Assembly (NCBI GenBank): GCA_035236585.1
Contig: CP141130.1
Location: 30,515,501 to 30,579,500 of the forward strand
Source of the DNA: Warburgia ugandensis
Lineage: Eukaryota > Streptophyta > Magnoliopsida > Canellales > Canellaceae
Length of the DNA: 64,000 nucleotides
Direction of reading: 5' to 3'
Shown here: positions 1 to 12,299 of the stretch, in pieces
Position numbering within the stretch: the stretch's first letter is position 1
How the letters are laid out: every line of letters starts with the position of its first letter
Position numbers and translations under genes: made by a program
Notes under the pieces: model-generated
The model's input: only the letters and a program-made list of their open reading frames with translations
Databases searched by the model: none
What the model was told of the DNA's origin: nothing

Positions 1-320
1 CCCCATTTCCCCCCTCTTCTCTTTTCCAGCCTTGCACGACGATGGGATTTCCCTCTTCACGATTTTCGATGAACATAGAGTTTTCAGGCGGAAGAGTGCC
101 ATCACCGGCGACCTAGGTAAGTCATTTTCCTTTCCTCCTCTTCCCTTCCACTTTCCCTGATCCTTTCCGATCATTTTCCAGCCGGGTTCTTGGCCAGAAA
201 ACGACCAAGACAACTTGGGTCGGACCTGCACGAGCCAGGCGTCCGAAGGACGCCGAGCACCATGTGCACCTGGGACTGGGTCCTTGGGACGTGTTCCAAG
301 TGTACGACAATGAGTACATT

Positions 321-742
321 GTCCCAAGTGCGGACTTCAGGTGCGCACGCGACATGGGGCACGGGTCCTGGCTCGACCAGGGTACACGGGGTGCCCTGGG
401 AGCTGAGACGTGCCACACTACAAGGTGCGTCCATGCGATGATGCGCGTCATAGCGCGTCGCTTAGGCATGCTTGTGCACGTGCGAACACTATCCCAGGTA
501 CGGCCTTCGGGTACGTGCGCAACATGGGGCATGGGTCCTAGCTCAACTAGGATGCACGGGGTGCCCTGGGAGCTGAGACGCGCCATGCTACAAGGTGCAT
601 TCGTGCGATAATGCACGTCATAGCACGTCGCTTGAGCATGCATGTACGCGTGCAAAACGCAGTCCCTGGCACGGCCTTTGGGCGCGCACGCACTTAAGGC
701 GGTCGCAGTTCAACCAGGATACATGGATGTCCTGGGAACCGG
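321..742 (+). repeat. 170-bp GC-rich tandem repeat inside LTR A
   Basis: Two full units and one partial unit with a 170-base period: gtcccaagtgcgg at 321, atcccaggtacgg at 491 and gtccctggcacgg at 662. The block acatggggca(c/t)gggtcct recurs at 352 and 522, again 170 apart. The third unit degrades after about 80 bases. The array is much richer in G+C and CpG than the rest of the window and produces spurious overlapping open frames. Confidence 0.9.
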
Positions 743-1327
743 GGCACTCAGACCAATTGAGACTTTAAAGTTAGATTAGAGGATAAATTATAGAATTTAA
801 TTATTGGAAAGTATATCCATACCATAAGATCTAGCCTGACGAATGAATTAGGCAAGGACCTTGGACCCAATAGGCAGAACTAGCGGTCTAATGTCTAAAT
901 AGACTGAAATTAATTAGGACTCCTTGTATCCATTTATACCCAGGAGTTTATGAATGAGACCCAGGGACGGGTTGAAGTGATAAAGGACGCGACTCCAGGA
1001 GACTTTGAGGTAGGTGCTCTATCGCTACTAGACTTTTTAAAAAAAGAGCCATGATTGTTTTGAGACAGCATGTTTTAAGTATACTTATATGACTTGTTTA
1101 GCATGACTTATTTTATGACTTGCTTAGCATATAAACGAATTTAGCATGCATATGATAAATACGTTATATATAGATATGTTTTGCAAATAATTGCATATAC
1201 ATTTTGCATAGATATGTTTTGCAAATGATTGCTTATACATTATGCATAGATATGTTTTGCAAACAAATGCATATATTGCATAATTGGTGAGCATTGAGTT
1301 TTTAAAAGATTGCATGTCCTTGAGGGT

Positions 1328-1386
1328 TACCAAAAGACGCTGGAGTGCCCAAAAGACGCTGGGTAGGCAGTTGTGAGGGACCTAAA
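1328..1386 (+). repeat. Fragment related to the TRIM LTR at 25595
   Basis: The stretch ccaaaagacgctggagtgcc, followed by a t-g-a-g-g rich segment and acctaaagag, resembles the first 60 bases of the TRIM-like LTRs at 25595 and 25933. Similarity stops before the 'agtcccacatc' block. It may be a truncated insertion or an ancient shared LTR module. Confidence 0.45.
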
Positions 1387-3089
1387 GAGGACGGGTTTTG
1401 AACAAGAGGTTTTTCGCTAGTTTGATCTGATATGATTTGGGCTGATGAGCTCGTGGGCGCTATGCCGAGAGGTTTGGGTTGGCCTCCAGCCTCTACCACT
1501 ATTAGGTGGATGGGTACCATGCCCAAAAAGGGCAACATCCCTACGTCGAATGCATGTGGTACAGGGGGCTACCACTGGTGTCACGGCACTGGGTCGACGT
1601 GTCATAGGCCCTGTTGAGGCTATGACCGAGTGTCCTCAGGTACCCGGGGACCACACAGCGGGGAGGTCGTGGGCATAGTTGGACCCTATGGTTTTGTGGA
1701 CTTATTTGCATTGCATATGGATTGATATGAGGTTGGTCGACCATACCATACCAGATATCCATGAGTTGGATTCAGTTGAGCATCTGATGCATATCATTAT
1801 GTTTATGATATATGATACTTTTGACTTGGATTATGATATTTCTTTAAGTTGTCAGTATTTCAGTTTGGCAGTGGTTTTTAATATCGATATTGAACATGAT
1901 TGTTCGAACATACACATGTTTTTAAGAGCACATGATTTTAAACATAGCATGCATTGCAAAACTAGTAGTGATAGACTCCTATTGAGTATAGTATATACTC
2001 ACCCTATCCTTAACATTTTTTAGGATAATTCCATCCACGAGTAGAGGACATCTATGTTAGTGCTACGAGCAAGTGAATAAAAAAGGAGACAGTTATACAT
2101 GTAAGTAAACTCTCAACCCTTTGGACATGTATTAGTATTTAATTACAGTTGGGCTATGTGCTGTGACTGGATAGATCTCGGGAAAATCTCTAATGATTTC
2201 TAAAGCTTTTCAAAAACTACCTTGGTTGTTGTGAAAGCAAATGACACTCGGGGTTTTTAAAATGAGTTTAAAACTAAAAGGTTTTCCACTGCATTGCATG
2301 ATTTTTATAAAATGGTTTTCAAATAGGGATGCATCCCACCTTAGGAATTAGATATTGTATTTAAAAATGCATGGGAAAACCTGGGTCGTCATAGCTAAAG
2401 AGTGAAGTTTAGAAGTTCTGCTACCAAATGAATCCCATCATGCAATTGCAAAATTAAATATCCAAGTCAGGCATTGTAATAACCCAAAATGTTGTAACTA
2501 TTTTTACCATTAAATGAAAAATATAATTTTTTGTCAAACTTTGAAATTTTAGTTTCTTTAGCAAATAAATGAATGATGAGATTTCAAAAGTGAGTAGAGC
2601 TAGGAAAGAGATCTTTGATAATATAAAAATGTCACAAAACTAAACATTTGAGGTCCATATAATAGTATGGCAAGTACGTGGAATGATAAGGGAACCCCTT
2701 GCTATATATATATATATTAAAAGTAAGTACGTTGATTTCATTGGGGCCCACATAGCTGCCATATCTTAGTAGCCAAGGCAACCAAGGAAATGTGTATAGG
2801 CATGACTTCAGTTTAGGAAAAATGTGATTAATGGAAGACACTGAAAAAGAAAGAGTAGTGGAAAGATGTTGAGTGTGGAGAATGATGTTATTAAGAAGGT
2901 GGTGGGTGTGTTTAGCAAACATGTTTAAAAGAACTATAGTTAGGAAAGATGTTAGCTTAAGAAACGTGTTTAAAAAGGCTATGAAAAACATTTTTTTGGA
3001 TGGAATGGTTTAGGAAAGTAGTGGAAACTATAAAACACAAATATAAGGAAGACATCTAGGTTGGGAAGAAAAGAAAGAAGGAAAACAAT

Positions 3090-3190
<101 letters not shown>

Positions 3191-5091
3191 AAGAAGAAGA
3201 AGAAGAGAAGAAGAGAGGAAGAAAGTGATGCCTCCCGCTATGTTCTAAGAAATAGCCTGTGATGGAAGGAAAATAAAAAAAGCTAGGAAAAAAGCAAAGA
3301 AATTGCATAAAATTGTCAAAAAGGGAGGTGATTCTAAAAGTACTAAAATTTTGGCAAGTTTTAGAGACCTAAAAAACATGTTTTCTTGGACCTTTATGTA
3401 TATAACATTTTGATCTATGTATAGCATTGAATAGCTAGATTTTCACAATGGTTATCATGCTTTTCCATGCTCTGAGTGTGGATATTCTTAAGCATGTTTT
3501 TCATGCCCAAATATAAACATTTTATGGCATATTTCTACCCTTTTGTTGATTGTTCTAGGTTGCTTTGTTTTATAATTTTATATCATGTTTTCATACTCTA
3601 ATTTTTTATGCTCTTTAGCATATTTTTCATGCTTTATTATAGATGTTTTATATTGTGAGTTCACGTCTAGTTTTGAGATGTTTTCTAGCATGTACCCGTA
3701 ACTTAGTATGGATAGTCTCTAATGCTATTTTATATACACAGCTATGCCCTATTGATATTGTTATTGTTTATGATTAATATAACTTATCATGTATTTTTTT
3801 TAGTAGGAAGTTACATATTTATCTTGCTTAATTTATGGCTAGATGTATATCCCGCATAAGACATTATTTTGAGTTTTCAAAAGGGTCCATATATGGAGGG
3901 TTTTAGAAAGTTATTATTCAATTGTTTATCTTTAGTTTTAAGTGAAGCATATCACCTATTGTTTTGGCATTCTATTATATTTCCTTCAGGATTGATTTTT
4001 TGTTCAAATAGAAGTCTAGAAAACTTGTAAATTTTGAGTTATTATATATGCATAAAAATTAATGGTTTTTAGCTTACTAATTTTTTAATCAATTGTGCAG
4101 CCTTTTGAGGATGGTTTTTGAGTTGTAATCTACATCAATAAATTTGGATCTTAGGTTGCAAAATACACTTGGTAAAGCCCTAATTTTGATATCTTAAAGT
4201 AAGGTTTGACAAGTTGATTTTTTAGCATGTTTGAAGCCTTGTAAACGATGTTTCTTGAAAACCCTAAGAAGGCATGTTTTTAACATGTTGTTATGCTTGG
4301 AAAATGACAAGTTTTCAACTCTTAATTAATGCTAAGTATGTTCAGTTTTGGGCATGAGATAGTGCTTTGAATTTGATGTATTGGTTAAGTTTTTAAAATA
4401 GTCTATTAATGCTCGATTTAGCTTGAAAATAAGCTATTATACATTTCATGGCTGAACATTTATTTTAGCTTGAAAAAGAGTTTCTATATGATTTATGTTT
4501 TGATTTTCATGATGAGCTTTGTCTAATATTTTGCAAAATGTATAAGGTATAGTGATGCCCAAATTTCATGTTTAAGATAGCCAAATGAGTCTAATGAGTG
4601 CTATGGTAGGAGGTTAGTACAGGTTGGCCCCTTGGCCTCTAACCATAAGAGGTGGTAGTGCAATATCTCAAAATTTGCACTAAGTTTCTATATGAATAAA
4701 GTGACATTTTATTCCAAATTATGGATGGCTTAGCATAGAATGAGTGAGAAAGTCAAAATTACATGATTAAGTTAGGACTTTCAAAATATATAATTAAGTG
4801 GTCCTAAGGGGTGGCCCAGTAAGAGGGTTTAGGATGGGTCTACATGGGATGTCCTAGACCTCTAGATGTATAGTCTATGACCATAACAGAGCATGTATCA
4901 TGCATGGAAAAATAAGCCCATGTGTCTAACAGGTTGGCGTGGAACACCTAGTGTGAAAATGCATGCAAAACCATGCATAGGTGGCATGAACTAGGAATTG
5001 GATTTTGAGCTAATTTGAAAGATTTATATATCTTGCCGGATGCACTTCATGCTAGGCTAGATAAGTGGTGGAGATTGTGTAACAACAGTAT

Positions 5092-5156
5092 AAAAAAAAA
5101 AAAAAAAAAACCATTTAAAAGAAGGGGGGCCAGAATTGATACTGGCACCCCCCCCC
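5092..5156 (+). repeat. A19 and C9 homopolymer runs at the LTR B leader start
   Basis: A run of 19 A at 5092-5110 and a run of 9 C at 5148-5156 bracket the switch from AT-rich LTR sequence to the GC/purine-rich leader. The A run may be an old poly(A) junction or simple slippage; the sequence does not decide between them. Confidence 0.8.
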
Positions 5157-6648
5157 ATCCCCACGTAAGAGACCCATTGGGTCTGTCTTTTCGCAAAAAC
5201 CCAACGAGAGGGAGAAATGGGAAGAGAAGAAGAGAAAGGGAAGAAGGAAAGGAGAGAGAGGGAGGAGAGAAAGAAGGAGAGAGAGGGATGAGAGAAAGAA
5301 GGAGAGGAAGGAGAGAGCCACCGGAGAAGTCTGCCACTCCGGCGAGCAGGGAAATGGGAGCTAGGCTTTTCAGGTTTCGGAGTTCACAGACCTCGCCAGA
5401 GAAAATGACGTCTCCGATCATCAATCGAGCTGACCAATCTCCTCAGCACATAGCAGGAACCAAAACCCTAAGGTTTTGGAACGATCTGAGTGTTGCGGAA
5501 CGTCGAATTGAAAAGGGAAACATCGCACATGTATGTTGGAGGGTTTTTTAACAAATTGGAGCCCATCTAGCCCATTCTAGAGAGGGAAAAACACGAAAAG
5601 ACACTGGGAAGGTAAGATATACAAAACCCATCTTTTGATTTGTGGTGTTTTGCAAAATTCATGCATTTTCACCCTAGATCTAGAATTTTGGATAATCCAA
5701 CCGTCTAATCCCGAATCTAAGTGTAGGGATAGGTAAATTAGTGCATGATGTAGCTCTAATCATACAAAAATGTCAGATCTAGGCTGAATTTTGATTGGAC
5801 GATCTCAGCCGTCCGATTGGGTACTGTTCACACAATAACCTTTTGACGTCTGATCGACAATCAGACACCACAAATGAGTTCTAGAGAACTGGAATTGCTA
5901 GGATATGGCACAAATTGAAAGTTTTAGACTGTAATTGATCTAAAAATCTAAATCGTTTGATTGGATAGTAGGAAAATAAGGGCCTGACACTTTTGATTGG
6001 TAGTTAGACACTACCATGGTGTACCCTAACCTTTAATAAGTTAAGATACTTGGAAAATTCAAGATGAGACCATTTAACGACGAAAACAACTTACAGCCAC
6101 TTAAGAAAAGTGGTGAATAGCTAGTTTTGAACCAATAGTATGGATTGGCAATCCAGTAACCATAGGTCATTCAACTAGCTATCAATCAATAGCTAATGAA
6201 ACACCCTTACCATGAAATTAAGCACTGTCACTTTGCCTTATGACTACTAGTGTCAGTGACTAACTTAGAGGGAGCTTCATACTAGAAAAGCTAAGAGAAG
6301 CCCCAAAGTCATATAACTGAATATGTTTACGTGTACTTTACAGAGGCGTGGTTGATTTAGGAGCTCGTATGGGAATTGAGGAAAGTATTCACGTCAGTGA
6401 ACTAGAAGAGCACCGTTTAAGGTAGGTGGAATTGAGATTGCTAAGATTTTTGCTATATACGTAATTTGTATATGAAATTTGAGCATTGAAACAAGTCTTT
6501 TCAATTTATATGAAAGGCAAGATGAATGTGCATGATAAAATTTAACCATGATTAAAATGTTCATGCAAAAGCTATACATTATTATGAATTATGTGAGAAA
6601 ACATAATATTGATACCAGAAAATTGTGAGTTGGCTCGTAAGAGTGAAA

Positions 6649-6895
6649 GGGGTCGTTATGATGTGGGCAGGCCACGGAGTCGTTATGATGTGAGCGGGCC
6701 TTCGGGCTAGACGAGCTATCGGTTCCTGGCTGGACTAGCTACCGGTCCCTGGGGTTGTAGCCCCATTGTTTGGGGTGTTTGACGTGTCTTGAGGGGTCAT
6801 TATGATGTGGGTGGGCCACAGAGTCATTATGATGTGGGTGGGCCTCCGGGCTGGACGACCTATCGGTTTTTGGCTGGATGAGCTACCGGTCTCTC
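6649..6895 (+). repeat. Two-copy 144-bp tandem duplication in LTR B
   Basis: The block ggtc(g/a)ttatgatgtggg begins at 6651 and again at 6795. Each copy contains a smaller internal repeat of the same gttatgatgtg motif and ends in gagctaccggtc. It lies in the same relative place as the variable GC-richer zones of the LTRs near 1447 and 24590. Confidence 0.85.
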
Positions 6896-7308
6896 AAGAG
6901 TAAAGCCTTGAGGTGTGTCTTTGGGTTTAACCCATTGCACTAACTCATTGCGCCAGAGAGGATAATACCGTCTGCTGTGTACTTGATACACACAACAATG
7001 CGTTAGTGGTTGGTAATGTGAAATGGCTCGTATGAGCAAAGGCTGGTATCAGAAAATAAAAATGATTAGTGAGTTGACGTGTGGCTGCATACTTGCATTT
7101 CAAGAATATGTTTTAGTACTAATGCATTGATGTTTTTTTTTCATCTTGGCATGAATTTATGATATTGATGAATGTTGAATTATTTCAAGCTAAATGATAA
7201 TTGAATACTAGTTGCATGTTTTAGCATGGACAAGTTCAATTATGTAGAATATCATGATTTTGTATGTATATAATTGCTTCTTATTCCACCTACACAAATG
7301 CAAGTTTG

Positions 7309-7340
7309 CTGAGATATTGTATTTGTTTACAATATCTCAG
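7309..7340 (+). repeat. Perfect 13-bp-stem hairpin in LTR B
   Basis: CTGAGATATTGTA (7309-7321) is the exact reverse complement of TACAATATCTCAG (7328-7340), with a six-base loop. The same palindrome recurs at 20770-20808 and 25179-25218 near the 3' ends of other LTRs of this group. Confidence 0.9.
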
Positions 7341-7448
7341 AGCATAGGATTCCTAAGAAGTAGGAGCTTGTTGACAGGAGTACACTGACGAAAAGCTGTT
7401 GACTTAGGCAGGTAATGATTGGTTTATGTTTGAAGTCTTTTTATTTGA

Positions 7449-7451
<3 letters not shown>

Positions 7452-7498
<47 letters not shown>
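7452..7498 (+). repeat. (GA)n microsatellite, about 47 bp
   Basis: Uninterrupted GA run downstream of the hairpin in LTR B. Confidence 0.97.
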
Positions 7499-7500
<2 letters not shown>

Positions 7501-7989
7501 CCATATATATGTAATTTTGGAGAGATGGATAACTTATGTGATTTGGTTGTGGGGTGGAGTTCCTGGTTGTGTTTTTGTTGGATCTGATTTGACTCTATTT
7601 GAGCAGATGTATGGAAAGGAGCAGAGTCTCTATTTATATTTTAAAATTGTCAAAAATATTTATCAGGTACTTCGCAATGACATGTGTTAAATGTCATATG
7701 CCCAAAAAATAGAGGAAACTCTATTGGATTGTTGATAGAAATGAGTACTCATTTCACCCAGAATCCTTGTTTTTGATAAAAGAAAAATGACACTCGAGGT
7801 TTTTCAAAGCGAATTTAAAAGAAAAGATTCTTCCGCATTTGTTTACACTTTAAAAATGATTTTATTAGAAATTGAGCTCACTAAGTCAATGTCTTTTGGA
7901 TTTAAAAAGTGTTATGAAAACCCGAGGCGTCATAAATTGGTTTGAAAATAACATAAAATTTAACCAAGATGATGGGCTAAAACTAATGG

Positions 7990-10104
7990 GAAAATGACGC
8001 ATAATACTTACTAAATATGGAATTAAGATGAATGGTCTATATTGAGAGCTAGAAACATGATCATCTGTAGATAATTTAAGGGTCAGTATTAAATCCTAAC
8101 ATGCTCATTTGATTAACAAATAAAGCCATTTTGAGATTGGGAACTAGGAGAATTGAAGTGAGTATGAAATTAGAAAGTGGTGCATGCATATATAACCTTC
8201 TAAATTAGGAAGGTGGGTGATGTTAGATTTTAGCTTAAAAATTGACGTTCCTAAGCTCACTAACTCCATGTAAGACCACTTATTAATTATTCTTCCTGAA
8301 GTTTACTAAGATAGAGCTCAAGTGGAAGTGCAATTAGGAACAAATGAAGTGAGAATTAGAAAGTAAAAGACACCCCTCTCATATACATCAATTTTCTAGG
8401 TAGATAGTTTCTAGTTTTTAGGTATCTAATTGAGGATGATAAGCAATGAATTAGAGATGGTGTTTATAAACTTAACTGAGGGAGCATCCTAGCATGGGAG
8501 TATTCCTTCCAAATTAATGTAGAAGCCATGGAGGAATTAACAAGAAAAAGGTGCCCAGAATATAGACATCTTGAACTTGGAAAGTTAGTAAGTTGTGGGC
8601 TAATGAAATAGGTTTCTAAATTATATCAGAGGGTGATCATAGATGGATATTTTAGCTTATAATTCTTTCCAAAACCACCCAAAACCATGGTCAACAAGTG
8701 GAGAGAAATATAGTGACCAGGGCACATCAATTAGAAACTAATAAACACTATAAGAGGGCATGGAACCCTAGACAAAGAAATTTTTTTTGGCTAGTGCTCC
8801 AAATAAGAAAGAGAGGGAATTGAAAGGAGAAAGGAAATAAGAAATACTATAAAATAGAAGAACAAAGCAGCAAGGAAAGAAGGAGACACATAAGCTTAAA
8901 GCTATGAATAAACTGAGGACAACAACTTTGGCAGATTGTTTCTAAGAGGTAGATGAATTGAAAATACTAAGTTTTCAACATTTCATAAATTTTTTAATAT
9001 ATATTGATGAATTTTGAATGACATTTCCGTGTGCTAAGGAGAGCATGATGGAAGCCTATGATGTAGGCATGATTTTCATGGTCTATGCATGCTAGAGTTG
9101 ATAGTTTTCATGCAACAAAGAAGTGTGATTTACGTGAGATTTTCATGCTATGTTTACATGTTTCAAGCCTAATAATGCTATGTTTATCTATCTTAATCAT
9201 GCTAGAGAATCATGGATGATAGCCTAGAAAAAGGCATCCATTTTCTTTTTTCTTATGGCCTAAAATGTGTGGATTTTAAGGTCATTAGAGACCCTATTTT
9301 GCATCTATTTTATATGATTTTTAGGCATGATATTGATGTTATGTTTCATGCTTTCATTGATGAGTTTAGGCATGGACTGATACCATGCTATTTTCTTTAT
9401 TTTTTGGCTTAATGGCTAAGGATTCACCATGTTTGTCCATAGCATTTTGAGCATGTTTTGGCTTGCTATCTTATGAATATTAGCTCATTGTTAATAATGA
9501 CATTATGCCCATGACATGGCCTTGGATGGATGGATTTTTTAGTGAGTTTTATGCTTGATGTTGCATGGTTCTCTAGTCCTAAAAGGGATGGAGGTTTTTC
9601 ACTTGGAAAGCACGAGAGGTTTAATGCCTAGGAGGTCTGATTTTGACCACTAACCGAGACCACTCATTGATATATTTTCTATGGTATTAAGAGGCCATAT
9701 TTTTCCATAGTTAGAGAATAATATGACATTTGGTTCATGGCCTTATATCTAGGAAAATTTGACTTCCTAAAGTCCTTGGTTTATGCATGTATGGTTGTAT
9801 AGTGAGGAGGGTATGATGGTGGCTTTCTCGGTGATATTTGCACGTAATCATGGGGCCTTAGGACGGACATTGGGATCTCACTAGGGTTAGATCATGGATG
9901 CATGAGATGGAGCTTGATATACCCAGGATTCTTCATATGTTATGATAGAACTCATGCGCCCATGAATGAGCTAAAGGGATAAAAAGGTTCGGATGAAAAA
10001 TTGTCAAATATCTAAGCTAGAGGGAGATGCTTCATAACTTGTATAATTAAATGGAAAAAGATGAATTTTTTTAAGGTTAATCCTTAAGGAAAAACCCTCA
10101 TGTA
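7990..10104 (+). mobile_element. Left part of chromovirus LTR C, split by the OTA element
   Basis: AT-rich noncoding sequence whose order of motifs resembles the upstream half of LTR B: a purine-rich block near 8800-8900 and a paragraph at about 9600-9930 similar to 4600-4870. It stops at the 5-bp target site aacct (10105-10109). Its continuation is at 27813-29336, directly followed by a PBS and chromovirus gag. The left boundary is not sharp; 7935-7990 is unassigned. The open frame at 9212-9412 has no recognisable content. Confidence 0.5.
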
Positions 10105-10109
10105 AACCT

Positions 10110-12299
10110 TGATGTGCTCTAAAAAGTACTCACAAGTGCATGAATCAAAGGAGTATGATTACACGTAAGTGAGGTCCATCCCATGACAAATCTAACATAT
10201 TTTTATTCAATTGGACCTACTTACATCAATTATCCTAGCCAAAAGAAAGATTGGATTTTGATTTACTCTAGAAAATAAAAGAACATGGAAATAGAAACAT
10301 GCATATAATTAGAAACTTAAACTAAAGGAAACTTTCTAAAGCTAAAGGCTCCCTAAAAATGAGATTAGAAACTTCTAAGAATGGAATTAGAAACCTTCTA
10401 TAACTAAAATTCTTTCAAGAAAGAAAACTAATTAAAAACTAGAAACATGAGTAAACTTAGAAACTTAAAGTTGGAATGAATTTTCTAAAGTTAAACACTA
10501 GAAACTTTCTCAAAATAGAAACTCCTTAAAACTAAATTATAAAATTTCTAAAAATAAAACTTCCTAAATGAAAACTCTCTACTAAGTTTCAAAAACTACA
10601 ACTAATCTTAAAGAAACTTCCTAAAAATGACTACTATCTAAAATGGACACTTTCTAAAATTAGAAATTAGAACTTCTAAAAGTTAAAATTCCTAAAACTA
10701 ATATTAGAAACTTCCTAAATATAAAATTCTATTCTAAACATCCAACTAAACATGATCAATGAATATTAACAACATGCATGATAGAGATGCAAATAACTAA
10801 ACTTGTTTATTGAATGTAAAACATTACAAGAGATGTATGAAAAATGCAATATCATTGAAAATAACTAACTTGACTTCAAACTTCATGATCTAATGCTATC
10901 CAAGTGTCACTCATCAATGGGTACCATGGAATAGGCACACGTATGAACCAATATAAAACCAAAGAGAGAAAAAATTGGTAAATGCACCCTAAAGGGTTAA
11001 AAGAAGATGCAATGATGGATAGTGGTGGATGTAAATCCTAGGCTAGAATGTCTTGAAAAATACAACTTAAGGCATGCTGATAATTAGAAAAGAGCAAGAA
11101 TAAATATAAGGCAAGCAACTAGAGAAAAGCATGGAATAGCATAATTGTTAACTTGGTCTTAATGCTTGGAATGAAAAGATCCAAAAACTACTTTCTCTTG
11201 GTTGTCACTACAAAAGATTGATGGCCTTTGATGAAGGAGAACTAGAGCACCATAGGAAGCCAAATAACATAGAAGAGAACCCAAGTAGAATGCACATGAA
11301 CCAAAGGAGTAAAGGCTTGCAACAAGAGAGGAAAAGATGAATTTGAAACAAACTAAAAAATTGAGTAAAAAAAAAAAGCCTCTTGTGTATGATTTTCACC
11401 ATATATATAGAGGGATACCTCTTGCTAATTTCTAGCCTAAGGAAGATAGTAAAGAGGGGATAAGGGTTGGGGAACGATGGATAGAGTAGACAAGGGAGAT
11501 TAGGAAGTGGAGATTGAAAAAAGTTGTGCGTGTTCCTCTTTCCTAATTGTTCCATGATGGAGGGAAAGAGGGAGAGAATAAAGGAAAGGATTAAAGGCAA
11601 GTTCTTTTCTTTAATTGATCCACCTACCATGCAGCCTACCCTTGTTGATAAACATCCCTTGTTTTCCTATTTTTCCTCCGTAGAACACGATTTTGCAAGT
11701 TGGAAAAAATTGTGTTCTTCTTCAAAACATGTGGACCCATGTTGCAGATGGCGTATGTTGCTCCTTTTTATGGTTTCTGACTTGGTGGATTCAGTGGCTC
11801 TCATCCCTAGCTTCATGGCTCTGTAGATTGCATGGCTTGAAATCACATGCAAAGGTGGTGGGATTCTACTAACTTTTGCATAGATTTTGCATGGGCCCAT
11901 TTGTAGTCACCCTGATTTCTACCAAATATTTTTGAGACTCATCTACTTGCTTTGAAATGATCCTAACCCTTGCTTGAATTTTGAAATGATAGAAAACAAA
12001 TCCCTAGTTCTCTAGGTTGATTTTGATAATTGGTTGTCATCTAAAGTGATTTGGATCATCAGATTATTCTTTTAGCACCTATAAAAGATTAAAAATACTA
12101 CTTAATTCCTAGAAATTTATGATAGATCACAAACTTACTCTGGATTAACTTTTGCACTTGCAAAATATCATATTTTTGGATTATCAATTTAGAAATGCAT
12201 GCATCATAGATTTTGAAAAATTCCTAGAATAATGTCTTATAATCTATGACACACGTACTGCTAATTGGGTACTTTTTATGGAAAATTGCCTACTTATCA
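10110..12299 (-). repeat. 3' LTR of OTA-1 (2190 bp)
   Basis: Matches the split LTR at 19851-20546 plus 26387-27807 along its length. Shared markers include the paragraph at 10200-10290 (= 19940-20030), the text at 10890-10940 (= 26410-26470), and the ends. The part at 10260-10750 is dense in imperfect AGAAACTTTCTAAAA units. Open frames at 11208-11630 and 11524-11826 are noncoding LTR sequence. Confidence 0.92.

Larger units (their letters stand above)
1..2393 (+). mobile_element. Chromovirus-type LTR, 3' portion (LTR A), cut by window edge
   Basis: This is the downstream part of a long Ty3/gypsy chromovirus (Tekay/Del-like) LTR. It has a C-rich leader-like stretch at 1-130, a GC-rich tandem array at 321-742, a variable middle (1440-1700) and a terminus ending GTCGTCATA at 2393. 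The terminal context (aaaacctgggtcgtcata) matches the ends of the LTRs at 7934 and 25583 in form. No coding capacity is visible; the open frames on both strands across 122-655 are by-products of the GC-rich repeat. The 82 bases between 2393 and the next LTR at 2475 show no recognisable feature. Family assignment rests on structure and resemblance to the other LTRs here, not on a database match. Confidence 0.6.

Noticed and set aside
122-655. Overlapping open frames on both strands
   Set aside because: Stops are rare here because of the GC-rich 170-bp repeat; 170 is not a multiple of 3, so no protein repeat is conserved between units.
321-742. Regular spacing suggesting a CRISPR array
   Set aside because: Units are long tandem copies without unique spacers, and the DNA is of plant type.
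5015-5551. 178-codon plus-strand frame rich in Arg and Glu
   Set aside because: It runs across the poly(A), poly(C) and purine-rich leader of LTR B; composition alone explains it and no domain is seen.
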